Part shown: in pieces, positions 15,459 to 22,866 of the stretch
Position numbering within the stretch: position 1 is the first letter of the stretch
Layout of the letters: every line of letters starts with the position of its first letter
NCBI GenBank assembly: GCA_964521525.1
Contig: CAZFTD010000040.1
Span: 1 to 22,935, forward strand
DNA: 22,935 bases
Direction of reading: 5' to 3'
Origin: CALEUX01 sp964521525
GTDB lineage: Bacteria; Bacteroidota; Bacteroidia; Bacteroidales; Marinilabiliaceae
Made by a program: the position numbers and the translations under genes
The notes under the pieces: model-generated
What the model was told of the DNA's origin: nothing
The model's database searches: none
Seen by the model: only the letters and a program-made list of their open reading frames with translations

Positions 15459-16406
15459 ATGAGAAGATTTCTTACACCCTCCGACCTCGGAGATTTGAAT
15501 CAGGCATTAAAAGAAGCCCGTGAAGCGAAGCAAAACCCATTTGCCGACCAGGTTTTGGGCAAAAACAAAACAATTTTGATTATATTCTTTAACTCAAGTC
15601 TTCGTACCCGTTTAAGCACTCAAAAGGCAGCGCTTAATCTGGGAATGAACGTAATAGTGCTCGACATAAACAACGATGGCTGGAAACTGGAAACCGAATT
15701 TGGTGTTGTTATGGATGGAGACAAACCCGAACACATTCGTGAAGCTGTGCCGGTTATGGGACAGTACTGCGACATTATCGGAGTGCGGTCGTTCGCCAAA
15801 TTTGAGAGTAAGGAAGACGATTACAGCGAAAAAATACTGAACCAGTTCATCGAACTTTCGGGCGTTCCGGTAATCAGCCTCGAATCAGCTACCCGCCACC
15901 CATTGCAGGCTTTCGCCGACCTCATCACCATCGAGGAGTACAAAAAAACACCACGACCCAAAGTGGTTTTAACCTGGGCGCCACATCCCCGGGCTTTGCC
16001 ACAGGCTGTGCCAAACTCATTTGTGGAATGGATGAAAATAGCCGATGTTGATTTAGTAGTAACTCACCCTGCCGGTTATGACCTTGCCCCAGAGTTTATG
16101 GAGGGAGTAACCTACGAACCCAATCAGAATAAAGCCTTTGAAGGGGCCGACTTTATTTATGCAAAAAACTGGGCCAGTTATACTCAGTATGGTCAGATTT
16201 TAAGCAAAGACCGCTCATGGACTGTTGATGAAGCCAAAATGGCATTAACCAATAATGCCAAATTTATGCATTGTCTGCCTGTTCGCCGCAATATGATTGT
16301 GACCGATGGCGTTATTGAAAGCCCCAATTCAATTGTCATTCAGGAGGCTGCTAACCGCGTGGTTTCAGCTCAGGTAGTAATAAAAAGAATGCTTCAGTTG
16401 TTATAA
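15459..16406 (+). CDS. argF': N-succinylornithine carbamoyltransferase
   Basis: A 315-residue protein of the carbamoyltransferase family, but of the acylornithine branch and not ordinary ornithine carbamoyltransferase. The carbamoyl phosphate site is FFNSSLRTRLST (43-54), with HPLQ at 147-150, AKNW at 235-238 and HCLPVRRN at 271-278. The stretch DGDKPEH puts Pro at residue 90. I recall that Pro90 marks the Bacteroides fragilis N-succinylornithine enzyme, while Xanthomonas N-acetylornithine carbamoyltransferase has Glu at the matching place. The enzyme therefore should form N-succinylcitrulline from N-succinylornithine and carbamoyl phosphate. It sits 25 bases after proA and 3 bases before argB. 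Family call very secure; succinyl preference well supported but inferred. Confidence 0.94.
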   Translation: MRRFLTPSDLGDLNQALKEAREAKQNPFADQVLGKNKTILIIFFNSSLRTRLSTQKAALNLGMNVIVLDINNDGWKLETEFGVVMDGDKPEHIREAVPVMGQYCDIIGVRSFAKFESKEDDYSEKILNQFIELSGVPVISLESATRHPLQAFADLITIEEYKKTPRPKVVLTWAPHPRALPQAVPNSFVEWMKIADVDLVVTHPAGYDLAPEFMEGVTYEPNQNKAFEGADFIYAKNWASYTQYGQILSKDRSWTVDEAKMALTNNAKFMHCLPVRRNMIVTDGVIESPNSIVIQEAANRVVSAQVVIKRMLQLL

Positions 16407-16409
16407 CCC

Positions 16410-17192
16410 ATGAGTAGAGAACTGACAATTGTTAAAGTTGGAGGTAAAGTGGTAGAAGAAGCCGAAAGCCTTTACCGTTTACTGAAAGACTTTTCGGCTA
16501 TTAGAGGCCCAAAAATTCTGGTTCATGGTGGCGGTCGATCGGCCACTGCAATGGCAACTCGTTTAGGCATTGAAACCAAAATGGTTGATGGACGCCGCAT
16601 TACCGATGAACCCATGCTCGAAGTCGTAACCATGGTTTATGCCGGGCTGGTGAATAAGAATATTGTGGCTGGCCTTCAGGCGCTAAAGCAAAATGCACTG
16701 GGAATGACAGGCGCTGATTTAAATATTATTCAATCACGAAAACGAGCTGTGGGTGATATCGATTATGGCTTTGTTGGCGATATTGAACGTGTAAACCAAA
16801 AAGATTTAAGTAATCTGCTTCACCAGAATGCCGTTCCTGTAATTGCGCCTCTCACCCACGATGGCATGGGCCAAATGCTCAACACCAATGCAGACACCAT
16901 GGCCTCAGCAGTAGCTTCTGCATTAGCCGCAGAATTTAAAGTAACTCTGGTTTTTTGTTTTGAAAAAAAAGGTGTACTTTCCAATCCTGATGATGAGAAC
17001 TCGGTTATTTCAAAAATCACTCCGGATTATTTTGCTCAGCTTAAAGCCGAAAAAATAATAACAGAGGGAATGATACCAAAATTAGATAACGGTTTTGATG
17101 CTCTCAACAAGGGCGTTTTTCAAATCAGGATAACCAATGTTGATGGGCTTAACATCAACAATAACCCGGGTACTATCTTAACAAAAGTTTAA
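16410..17192 (+). CDS. argB: N-acylglutamate kinase
   Basis: A 260-residue amino-acid kinase that phosphorylates N-acylglutamate, the second step of the pathway. Motifs: the N-terminal VKVGGK (8-13), LVHGGGRSATAMA (37-49), VDGRRITDE (59-67) and NADTMASAVASALAA (about 168-182), then EGMIPKLDNGFDAL near the end. There is no N-terminal extension of the arginine-inhibited type, so control is probably at the transcript level by ArgR. Its start is only three bases after the carbamoyltransferase stop, so translation is likely coupled. The preferred acyl group is probably succinyl from the neighbouring enzyme; that is inference. Confidence 0.94.
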   Translation: MSRELTIVKVGGKVVEEAESLYRLLKDFSAIRGPKILVHGGGRSATAMATRLGIETKMVDGRRITDEPMLEVVTMVYAGLVNKNIVAGLQALKQNALGMTGADLNIIQSRKRAVGDIDYGFVGDIERVNQKDLSNLLHQNAVPVIAPLTHDGMGQMLNTNADTMASAVASALAAEFKVTLVFCFEKKGVLSNPDDENSVISKITPDYFAQLKAEKIITEGMIPKLDNGFDALNKGVFQIRITNVDGLNINNNPGTILTKV

Positions 17193-17206
17193 ACCTTTGA
17201 AGAGCC

Positions 17207-18277
17207 ATGATGCAACCAGATGATGTTTTTCTTGATGCCATTGAGATGTTGAAAATGTTAATTTCAACACCCTCCATTAGCAGAGAAGAAAAAACCGCTG
17301 CCGATATGGTTGAAAATCTTATTACACAGATGGGGTTTAAACCTAACCGTAAAGGCAACAACATCTGGATTGTTGCCGATGGTTTTGACTCAGCTAAACC
17401 CACCATTCTGCTGAACTCGCACATTGATACCGTTAAACCTACCGGAAGCTGGGATTCTGACCCATTTACACCCATCATTAAAGACGATAAAATAACCGGG
17501 CTGGGTAGTAACGATGCCGGTGCTTCAGTGGTAACCCAACTGGCGGCTTTCAGGCTATTAACGCAAAAGCATCAACCATATAACCTTATTTATTCGGCTA
17601 CTGCCGAAGAAGAAGTCTCAGGCATTAATGGCGTTACTTCTATCCTGCCCGATTTGGGAAAGATTTCGTTGGGAATAGTTGGTGAGCCAACGCAACTACA
17701 AATGGCAGTGGCCGAAAAAGGATTGTTGGTTATTGACGGAACCGTTTATGGCAAATCTGGACATGCTGCCCGTAGCGAGGGAGTCAATGCCATTATGGAG
17801 GCAATTCCAATCATTCAATGGTTCAAAGAATACAAATTTGAAAAAGAATCGTCCTTTCTGGGACCTGTAAAAATGACTGTAACGGGCATTAATGCCGGAT
17901 CGCAACATAATGTGATACCCGATCAATGCCAATTTATGGTCGATATTCGGGTTAACGAGTGTTACACCAACGAAGAAATTCTCGATCAAATTCGAAAATC
18001 GGTTAAGTGCCAGATAATCCCCCGGTCGGTTCGTCTTAACAGTTCATCTATTGCCGAAAACCATCCGGTGGTATTGCGCGGAAAGCAACTGGGGCTATCA
18101 TCATTTGGATCGCCAACCACCTCCGACCAGGCTGTGATGCCTTTCTCCACACTCAAGATTGGCCCGGGCAACTCTGCCCGCTCGCATACAGCCAACGAGT
18201 ATATCCTTATGTCCGAAATAAAACAAGGTATTGAAACTTACACCAAACTTCTGGACGGACTCGAAATTTTAGCATAA
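17207..18277 (+). CDS. argE: M20-family N-acylcitrulline deacylase (ArgE-like)
   Basis: A 356-residue zinc peptidase of the ArgE/DapE group. Metal and catalytic residues are in place: His72 and Asp74 (SHIDTV), Asp103 (GSNDAGASVV), the Glu pair 135-136 (ATAEEEVSG), Glu160 (VGEPT), and a late His in RSHTANEYI. The lid/dimer domain is at about 167-275, with KSGHAARS. In a pathway that carbamoylates N-acylornithine, the deacylation step acts on N-acylcitrulline, so the expected reaction is N-succinylcitrulline to citrulline plus succinate. It starts 14 bases after argB; ATG 17207 and 17210 are both possible. It is the last gene before a promoter and operator region. Ordinary ArgE or DapE activity cannot be excluded from sequence alone. 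Confidence 0.9.
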   Translation: MMQPDDVFLDAIEMLKMLISTPSISREEKTAADMVENLITQMGFKPNRKGNNIWIVADGFDSAKPTILLNSHIDTVKPTGSWDSDPFTPIIKDDKITGLGSNDAGASVVTQLAAFRLLTQKHQPYNLIYSATAEEEVSGINGVTSILPDLGKISLGIVGEPTQLQMAVAEKGLLVIDGTVYGKSGHAARSEGVNAIMEAIPIIQWFKEYKFEKESSFLGPVKMTVTGINAGSQHNVIPDQCQFMVDIRVNECYTNEEILDQIRKSVKCQIIPRSVRLNSSSIAENHPVVLRGKQLGLSSFGSPTTSDQAVMPFSTLKIGPGNSARSHTANEYILMSEIKQGIETYTKLLDGLEILA

Positions 18278-18281
18278 AAAT

Positions 18282-18293
18282 TGACATTTGTCA
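18282..18293. repeat. Short inverted repeat upstream of the argH promoter
   Basis: TGACA-TT-TGTCA is a perfect 5-base inverted repeat ending one base before the -7 element at 18294. It could be a second regulator's site or chance. Confidence 0.3.
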
Positions 18294-18301
18294 TATTTTT
18301 G
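18294..18301 (+). promoter_or_regulatory. Putative promoter -7 element of the argH unit
   Basis: TATTTTTG is an exact TAnnTTTG match abutting the ARG box at 18302, the same arrangement as before argR. No clear TTTG -33 element is seen. A second exact match, TATATTTG, is at 18335-18342; for that one the ARG box would cover the -33 region. The leader to argH would be about 330-365 bases. Confidence 0.55.
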
Positions 18302-18315
18302 TGAATAAAAATTCA
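18302..18315. promoter_or_regulatory. ARG box (ArgR operator) of the argH unit, distal
   Basis: TGAAT-AAAA-ATTCA is a perfect half-site palindrome with an A/T spacer, directly downstream of a TAnnTTTG element. It matches the box at 6701 in all ten half-site bases. ArgR bound here should block both candidate promoters. Confidence 0.8.
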
Positions 18316-18345
18316 ATCAACAGGCAATTATTGCTATATTTGTGA

Positions 18346-18486
18346 TGTTTTAGAATTAAAACAGGCTTTTTCCAAACAATTTTTAATTGGCTGGTCAATG
18401 CTGGTGAAGTTATAAATATCTATGATTCTGATTTTTGTGAGCAAACCTATGTAACACATCAGAATTTGGGGTTCCGGTATAAATAA
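18346..18486 (+). pseudogene. Possible gene relic in the argH leader
   Basis: An open frame of 46 codons without a start codon ends in TAA at 18484. It reads protein-like, for example FNWLVNAGEVINIYDSD and YVTHQNLGFRY. No ATG, GTG or TTG in frame gives a sensible start. It may be the surviving 3' end of an inserted gene, or chance. I do not recognise it. Confidence 0.2.
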
Positions 18487-18593
18487 CCAAAAGCTAAAAA
18501 AATTCCTCCTCCTGAAGAATTTGCCTTTGGGAGGTAAATTAAAAAACAACGAATAGAAGTTGCATAATGTTAGAAATCAATCATAAAAGCAGT

Positions 18594-18607
18594 TGAATAA
18601 AAATTTA
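18594..18607. promoter_or_regulatory. ARG-box-like site proximal to argH
   Basis: TGAAT-AAAA-ATTTA differs from the box at 18302 at one base (C to T in the second half-site). It lies 63 bases before the argH ATG and 292 bases after the distal box. It could be an additional operator or the original operator of a promoter now separated by inserted sequence. No exact TAnnTTTG element is seen beside it. Confidence 0.5.
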
Positions 18608-18669
18608 ACATCGTCAATTTTTACCCGGCTACTCACATTACACCAACAACATAAACAAACTATACAAGA

Positions 18670-20001
18670 ATGAAACTTTGGGATAAAGGATACAGTGTTA
18701 ACAAGAAAATTGAAGCGTTCACCATTGGACGCGACAGAGAACTGGACGTTGAACTGGCCCCTTTCGATATTCTTGGAACACTGGCACATACCACCATGTT
18801 AACCGAAGTTGGTTTGTTATCCAAAGAGGAACTTGAGATATTGAAACCCGAACTTCAGAATCTTTTTCACATAGCCCTTGCCGGCAATTTCACCATTGAA
18901 GAAGGTGTTGAAGACGTTCATTCGCAGGTAGAGCTGATGTTAACACGCAAACTGGGCGATGTTGGCAAAAAAGTACACAGCGGCCGCTCACGCAACGACC
19001 AGGTTTTATTAGACCTGAAGCTTTTTGCCCGACAACGAATCAGCGAGGTTAACTCGGCCGTTAAACGCTTTTTTGATGCTTTACAAAAGCGCAGTGAGCA
19101 ACATAAAGACGACCTTTTACCGGGCTATACACACTTACAGGTTGCCATGCCTTCTTCGTTTGGCCTTTGGTTTGGTGCCTATGCCGAAAGTCTGGTAGAC
19201 GATCTACATCTTTTATTAGCTGCCTGGCGGGTTACCAATCAAAACCCTTTGGGGGCTGCAGCCGGATACGGCAGTTCATTCCCACTCAACCGGAAATTAA
19301 CTACCAAACTCTTAGGTTTCGACGATTTAAGCTACAATGTAGTTTATGCGCAAATGGCCCGTGGTAAAATGGAACGTACCGTAACCACAGCCATCGCTTC
19401 AATTGCCTCAACAATAGCAAAATTTGCCATGGATGCCTGCTTATACATGAGTCAGAACTTTGCGTTTATCGGTTTACCCAACGAATTAACAACAGGCTCC
19501 AGCATTATGCCTCATAAAAAAAATCCTGATGTTTTTGAATTGCTTCGGGGTAAATGCAACAAATTGCAGGCATTACCCCAGCAAATTGGTATGATAACAA
19601 GCAACCTGCCATCGGGCTATTTCAGAGATCTTCAAATCATTAAAGAAGTATTTATACCCGCCTTTGATGAGATACTCAGTTGCCTCGATTTAGCCACTTA
19701 TGCCGTTGAAAACATGACGGTAAAAAAAGACCTTTTGAGCAATCCAATGTATAAATATGCTTTTAGCGTTGAAGAGGTTAACCGCCGCGTACTCGAAGGC
19801 ATTCCCTTCCGTGAAGCCTATCGTCAGGTAGGCATCGAAATTGAAAATGGCAGTTTTACAGTACCCGGCAGCATTCACCATACCCACGAAGGAAGCATTG
19901 GGAACTTGTGTAATGCCAACATCCGGCAAAAAATGGAAGCCATAGAGCAACAATTCACCTTTGAGGCCATGAATGAAGCAATCCAAAAACTAATTACCTA
20001 A
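18670..20001 (+). CDS. argH: Argininosuccinate lyase
   Basis: A 443-residue protein of the fumarase/aspartase superfamily that splits argininosuccinate into arginine and fumarate, the last step. Motifs: VHSGRSRNDQV (102-112), the catalytic TH pair at 154-155 (GYTHLQ), NPLGAAAGYGSSFP (192-205) and the superfamily signature GSSIMPHKKNPD (276-287) with the catalytic loop Ser. It is a little shorter than E. coli ArgH (about 457), as usual for Bacteroidota. It is preceded by a 392-base leader with two ARG boxes and followed after 17 bases by a citrate synthase gene on the same strand, so the two are probably co-transcribed. Confidence 0.96.
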   Translation: MKLWDKGYSVNKKIEAFTIGRDRELDVELAPFDILGTLAHTTMLTEVGLLSKEELEILKPELQNLFHIALAGNFTIEEGVEDVHSQVELMLTRKLGDVGKKVHSGRSRNDQVLLDLKLFARQRISEVNSAVKRFFDALQKRSEQHKDDLLPGYTHLQVAMPSSFGLWFGAYAESLVDDLHLLLAAWRVTNQNPLGAAAGYGSSFPLNRKLTTKLLGFDDLSYNVVYAQMARGKMERTVTTAIASIASTIAKFAMDACLYMSQNFAFIGLPNELTTGSSIMPHKKNPDVFELLRGKCNKLQALPQQIGMITSNLPSGYFRDLQIIKEVFIPAFDEILSCLDLATYAVENMTVKKDLLSNPMYKYAFSVEEVNRRVLEGIPFREAYRQVGIEIENGSFTVPGSIHHTHEGSIGNLCNANIRQKMEAIEQQFTFEAMNEAIQKLIT

Positions 20002-20018
20002 CAACCAAACTTATTACG

Positions 20019-21362
20019 ATGGAATTATTGAAAAACTTAGCAGATGCAGCAGTTCAATCCTGCGAGATTGACAAAACCCTTTATGATAAATTTAATGTTA
20101 AAAGGGGGCTTCGGAATGCCGATTTCTCAGGTGTATTGGTTGGTTTAACCAATATTGGCGACGTTGTAGGTTACAGTAAAGACGAAAACGGCACAATCAC
20201 CCCCAAACATGGCGAACTCTATTACAGAGGAATAGAGATTAGAGACCTCTGCAAAGGGTTTCAGGCTGATGGACGTCACGGATTTGAAGAGACTGCCTAT
20301 CTCCTCCTGTCGGGTAAACTCCCTACTAAAGAAGAACTCGAAAGTTTTTCAGATTTCATTAAAAAAGAACAGGAACTGCCATTTTCCCTTTCCAAAAACC
20401 TGATACTTTCACTCAGGGGAAGATGCATAATGAATATGCTGGCACGCACAGTACTTGGTTTGTACACCGAAGATGAAAAGGCCGAAGATTATTCGCCTGA
20501 AAACCTTATTAAACAATCCATCAGCCTTATATCGCGTTTCCCTGTAATTGTGGCCTATGCTTACTTCGGCATGCGGCACTCGTTTCAGCGTAAATCGCTG
20601 GTTATTCGTCATCCCGACCCAAGTTTAAGTATGGCCGAAAACTTCCTGTATATGTTGAAAGGGAAGAAATATCTGAAACTTGAGGCCGATCTCCTTGATT
20701 TAGCTCTGGTACTTCATGCCGAACACGGTGGCGGTAACAATTCATCGTTTACCACCAGAGTGGTAAGTTCGGCCCAAACCGACACCTACTCGGCCATTGC
20801 TGCCGCTTTAGGTTCATTAAAAGGTGGTTTGCATGGCGGGGCCAACATCAAAGTAATTGAAATGATGAATAATATAAAGGCCAATGTCAAAAACTGGGCA
20901 GACGAGAAGGAAGTGGATGCTTATCTAACCAAAATGCTTAACAAACAGGCTTTTGATGGAAGCGGAAAAATTTATGGTATTGGACATGCCATTTATACAC
21001 TTTCTGACCCCCGCTGCATATTGCTTAAAGAAAAGGCTCGTTTGCTGGCCAAAGAAAAAGGCATGGAAGATGAATACAACCTTTACGAGATGGTTGAAAG
21101 GCTGGCACCCGAAGCTTTCTATCGCTTTAAGGGTTCGAACACCAAAGTGGTGGCCGCCAATGTTGATTTCTATTCAGGTTATGTTTACCAATGTATTGAC
21201 ATTCCTGAAGAATTGTTTACGCCCATTTTCGCCATTTCAAGGGTGGCAGGATGGTGCGCTCACCGTATTGAAGAAGTTACCTGCTCGAGCCGAAGAATCA
21301 TTCGTCCGGCTTATAAGAATGTAGCCAACAGGGTATCATATACGCCTTTGCTAAAACGATAA
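20019..21362 (+). CDS. Citrate synthase
   Basis: A 447-residue citrate/2-methylcitrate synthase family protein. It condenses oxaloacetate and acetyl-CoA to citrate. Conserved sites: LHAEHGGGNNSSFTTRVVSS (232-251), LHGGAN with the catalytic His at 272, GIGHAIY with His 323, and NVDFYSGYVY with Asp 383. The N-terminal region (about 1-60) carries LYDKFNVKRGLRNADFSGVLVG, as in Bacteroidota enzymes. It follows argH by 17 bases, so it should come under the same ArgR-controlled promoter. The context suggests that it feeds the oxidative half-pathway to 2-oxoglutarate and glutamate, the substrate of the arginine and proline genes. A 2-methylcitrate role cannot be ruled out but nothing nearby supports it. 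No aconitase or isocitrate dehydrogenase gene is in the window. Confidence 0.93.
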   Translation: MELLKNLADAAVQSCEIDKTLYDKFNVKRGLRNADFSGVLVGLTNIGDVVGYSKDENGTITPKHGELYYRGIEIRDLCKGFQADGRHGFEETAYLLLSGKLPTKEELESFSDFIKKEQELPFSLSKNLILSLRGRCIMNMLARTVLGLYTEDEKAEDYSPENLIKQSISLISRFPVIVAYAYFGMRHSFQRKSLVIRHPDPSLSMAENFLYMLKGKKYLKLEADLLDLALVLHAEHGGGNNSSFTTRVVSSAQTDTYSAIAAALGSLKGGLHGGANIKVIEMMNNIKANVKNWADEKEVDAYLTKMLNKQAFDGSGKIYGIGHAIYTLSDPRCILLKEKARLLAKEKGMEDEYNLYEMVERLAPEAFYRFKGSNTKVVAANVDFYSGYVYQCIDIPEELFTPIFAISRVAGWCAHRIEEVTCSSRRIIRPAYKNVANRVSYTPLLKR

Positions 21363-21393
21363 TAAATTAGTACAAACATGTCAACAGCTTTAA

Positions 21394-21418
21394 GGCAGAA
21401 GTTTTTAGCTGCCGTTTC
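21394..21418 (+). terminator. Weak candidate terminator after citrate synthase
   Basis: GGCAG (21394-21398) pairs with CTGCC (21409-21413) around a 10-base loop, followed by GTTTCTC. The short T-run makes it weak. Two further GCC-containing segments follow (CTGCCTC near 21429, CTGCCTTA near 21472) that could form alternative pairings. Confidence 0.3.
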
Positions 21419-21569
21419 TCAACTCCTGCCTCTTAATTAAAAAGGAACTGAAAACAACAACTATCAACTAACTGCCTTATGTTGTTCATCTTATTTATAA
21501 TTTATCAGACGTTAGACAATTATTTTATATTCTAAACTTGCATATATATGCACACTGTTTTGATATTAT

Positions 21570-21583
21570 AAAATATTTATTCA
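21570..21583. promoter_or_regulatory. ARG-box-like site upstream of carA
   Basis: AAAATATTTATTCA shares its last twelve bases (AATATTTATTCA) with the perfect box before argR and differs only in the first two. It lies about 40 bases upstream of the predicted carA -7 element, in the -33 region or above it. It has one intact half-site. Confidence 0.4.
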
Positions 21584-21622
21584 TTTTTAGCGAATATCCA
21601 TAGGTTACTCACGAATTATTTG

Positions 21623-21630
21623 TACATTTG
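21623..21630 (+). promoter_or_regulatory. Putative carA promoter -7 element
   Basis: TACATTTG is an exact TAnnTTTG match 65 bases before the carA ATG, giving a leader of about 60 bases. No good TTTG is found at the -33 distance. The rest of the 333-base gap is AT-rich and otherwise featureless apart from the GGCAG hairpins and the weak ARG-box match. Confidence 0.5.
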
Positions 21631-21695
21631 CACTCCGGAAAAGTGTTGTTCCAAATCCTTCTCCTCATAACGAACAATTATAACAAAACACTGAT

Positions 21696-22781
21696 ATGCC
21701 GGAATCAAAAGCAATTAAGTTGGTATTACAGGACGGAACCGTCTTTAATGGGAAATCGTTTGGCTACCCCAAATCAGTAGCCGGTGAAGTTGTATTTAAC
21801 ACCGCCATGACTGGCTATCCCGAAAGCTTAACCGATCCTTCCTACAAAGGTCAGATATTGGTATCGACCTATCCTTTGGTTGGAAACTACGGCGTTCCGG
21901 TAGATGAACTTGAAAATGGCGTGCCTCGTTATTTTGAATCGGATACCATTCATGTTTCCGGGCTGATTGTGTCTGATTACTCGTTCGAATTCAGCCACTG
22001 GAATGCAGCCAACAGTTTGAGCGAATGGCTTATTTCATGCAAAGTACCCGGCATTTACAACATTGACACCCGGGCGCTCACAAAAATCATTCGCGAAAAA
22101 GGTCCCATTCTTGGAAAAATAATTGTTGATGATGAGGATGTTGAGTTTTACAATCCGGATTACGACAATTTAGTGGCTAAAGTCAGCACCCCCGAAAAAG
22201 TAGTTTATGGAAACGGAAAACATCGCGTTGTTTTGGTGGATACCGGAATTAAATATAACATTTTGCGATGCCTGTTAAAGCGTGACACCACTGTGGTGCG
22301 TGTTCCGTGGGATTATGATTTTACCCGGGAAGATTATGATGGCATTATGCTATCAAACGGGCCCGGAAACCCCGAGATTTGTGCTATTACGGTGGAACAT
22401 ATTAAAAAAGCGCTTCAGGACGATAAACCCATTTTTGGTATTTGTCTTGGGAATCAGCTTTTGGGAACTGCAGCGGGTGGAAAAACCCACAAACTAAAAT
22501 ACGGACACCGGGCTCACAACCACCCGGTTCAAATGGTAGGAACCGATACCTGCTACATTACCAGCCAGAATCATGGGTTTGTGCTCGATACCGAATCGTT
22601 GAGCAGCGACTGGGAGCCTCTGTTTATTAACTTAAACGATAATACTAACGAGGGCATCCGCCATAAATCAAAACCGTTTTTTTCAACCCAGTTTCACCCC
22701 GAGGCTTCCAGCGGACCAACCGATACCGAATTTTTATTCGATAAATTTATTGACCTCATAGAGGAAAGTAAGAACAAGTAA
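21696..22781 (+). CDS. carA: Carbamoyl-phosphate synthase small subunit
   Basis: A 361-residue glutamine amidotransferase subunit that hydrolyses glutamine and passes ammonia to CarB. The N-terminal CPSase domain (1-150) has EVVFNTAMTGYPESLTDPSY (31-50) and NIDTRALTKIIREKG. The class I amidotransferase domain has the nucleophile Cys250 in FGICLGNQLLG, and His334 and Glu336 in TQFHPEASSGP. The usual GHQ of the nucleophile loop is GNQ here, which I recall as common in Bacteroidota. It has its own promoter and terminator, so it is a separate unit, and its carB partner is at 3214-6438 on the other strand. Confidence 0.96.
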   Translation: MPESKAIKLVLQDGTVFNGKSFGYPKSVAGEVVFNTAMTGYPESLTDPSYKGQILVSTYPLVGNYGVPVDELENGVPRYFESDTIHVSGLIVSDYSFEFSHWNAANSLSEWLISCKVPGIYNIDTRALTKIIREKGPILGKIIVDDEDVEFYNPDYDNLVAKVSTPEKVVYGNGKHRVVLVDTGIKYNILRCLLKRDTTVVRVPWDYDFTREDYDGIMLSNGPGNPEICAITVEHIKKALQDDKPIFGICLGNQLLGTAAGGKTHKLKYGHRAHNHPVQMVGTDTCYITSQNHGFVLDTESLSSDWEPLFINLNDNTNEGIRHKSKPFFSTQFHPEASSGPTDTEFLFDKFIDLIEESKNK

Positions 22782-22798
22782 TATACTTTTAATACCAT

Positions 22799-22845
22799 AA
22801 AAAAAGCCCCTGTCAGAAAATTCTGCCGGGGCTTTTTTGTTTTTG
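22799..22845 (+). terminator. Strong Rho-independent terminator after carA
   Basis: GCCCC (22806-22810) pairs with GGGGC (22828-22832), extended by A/T pairs outside and by an inner CAGAA/TTCTG stem (22814-22825). It is followed by TTTTTTGTTTTTG. It lies 25 bases after the carA stop and, being A/T-flanked, may also serve the convergent gene ending at 22867. Confidence 0.9.
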
Positions 22846-22866
22846 TTTAATGATTTATGATACTGT

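Noticed and set aside
17207..18277. Reading this gene as dapE (lysine pathway)
   Set aside because: The M20 motifs fit either enzyme, but the position directly after argB and before argH favours the acylcitrulline deacylase role.
18334..18549. Minus-strand frame of 71 codons in the argH leader
   Set aside because: Composition is low-complexity and Phe/Lys rich. It overlaps the promoter and ARG box region and has no family resemblance.
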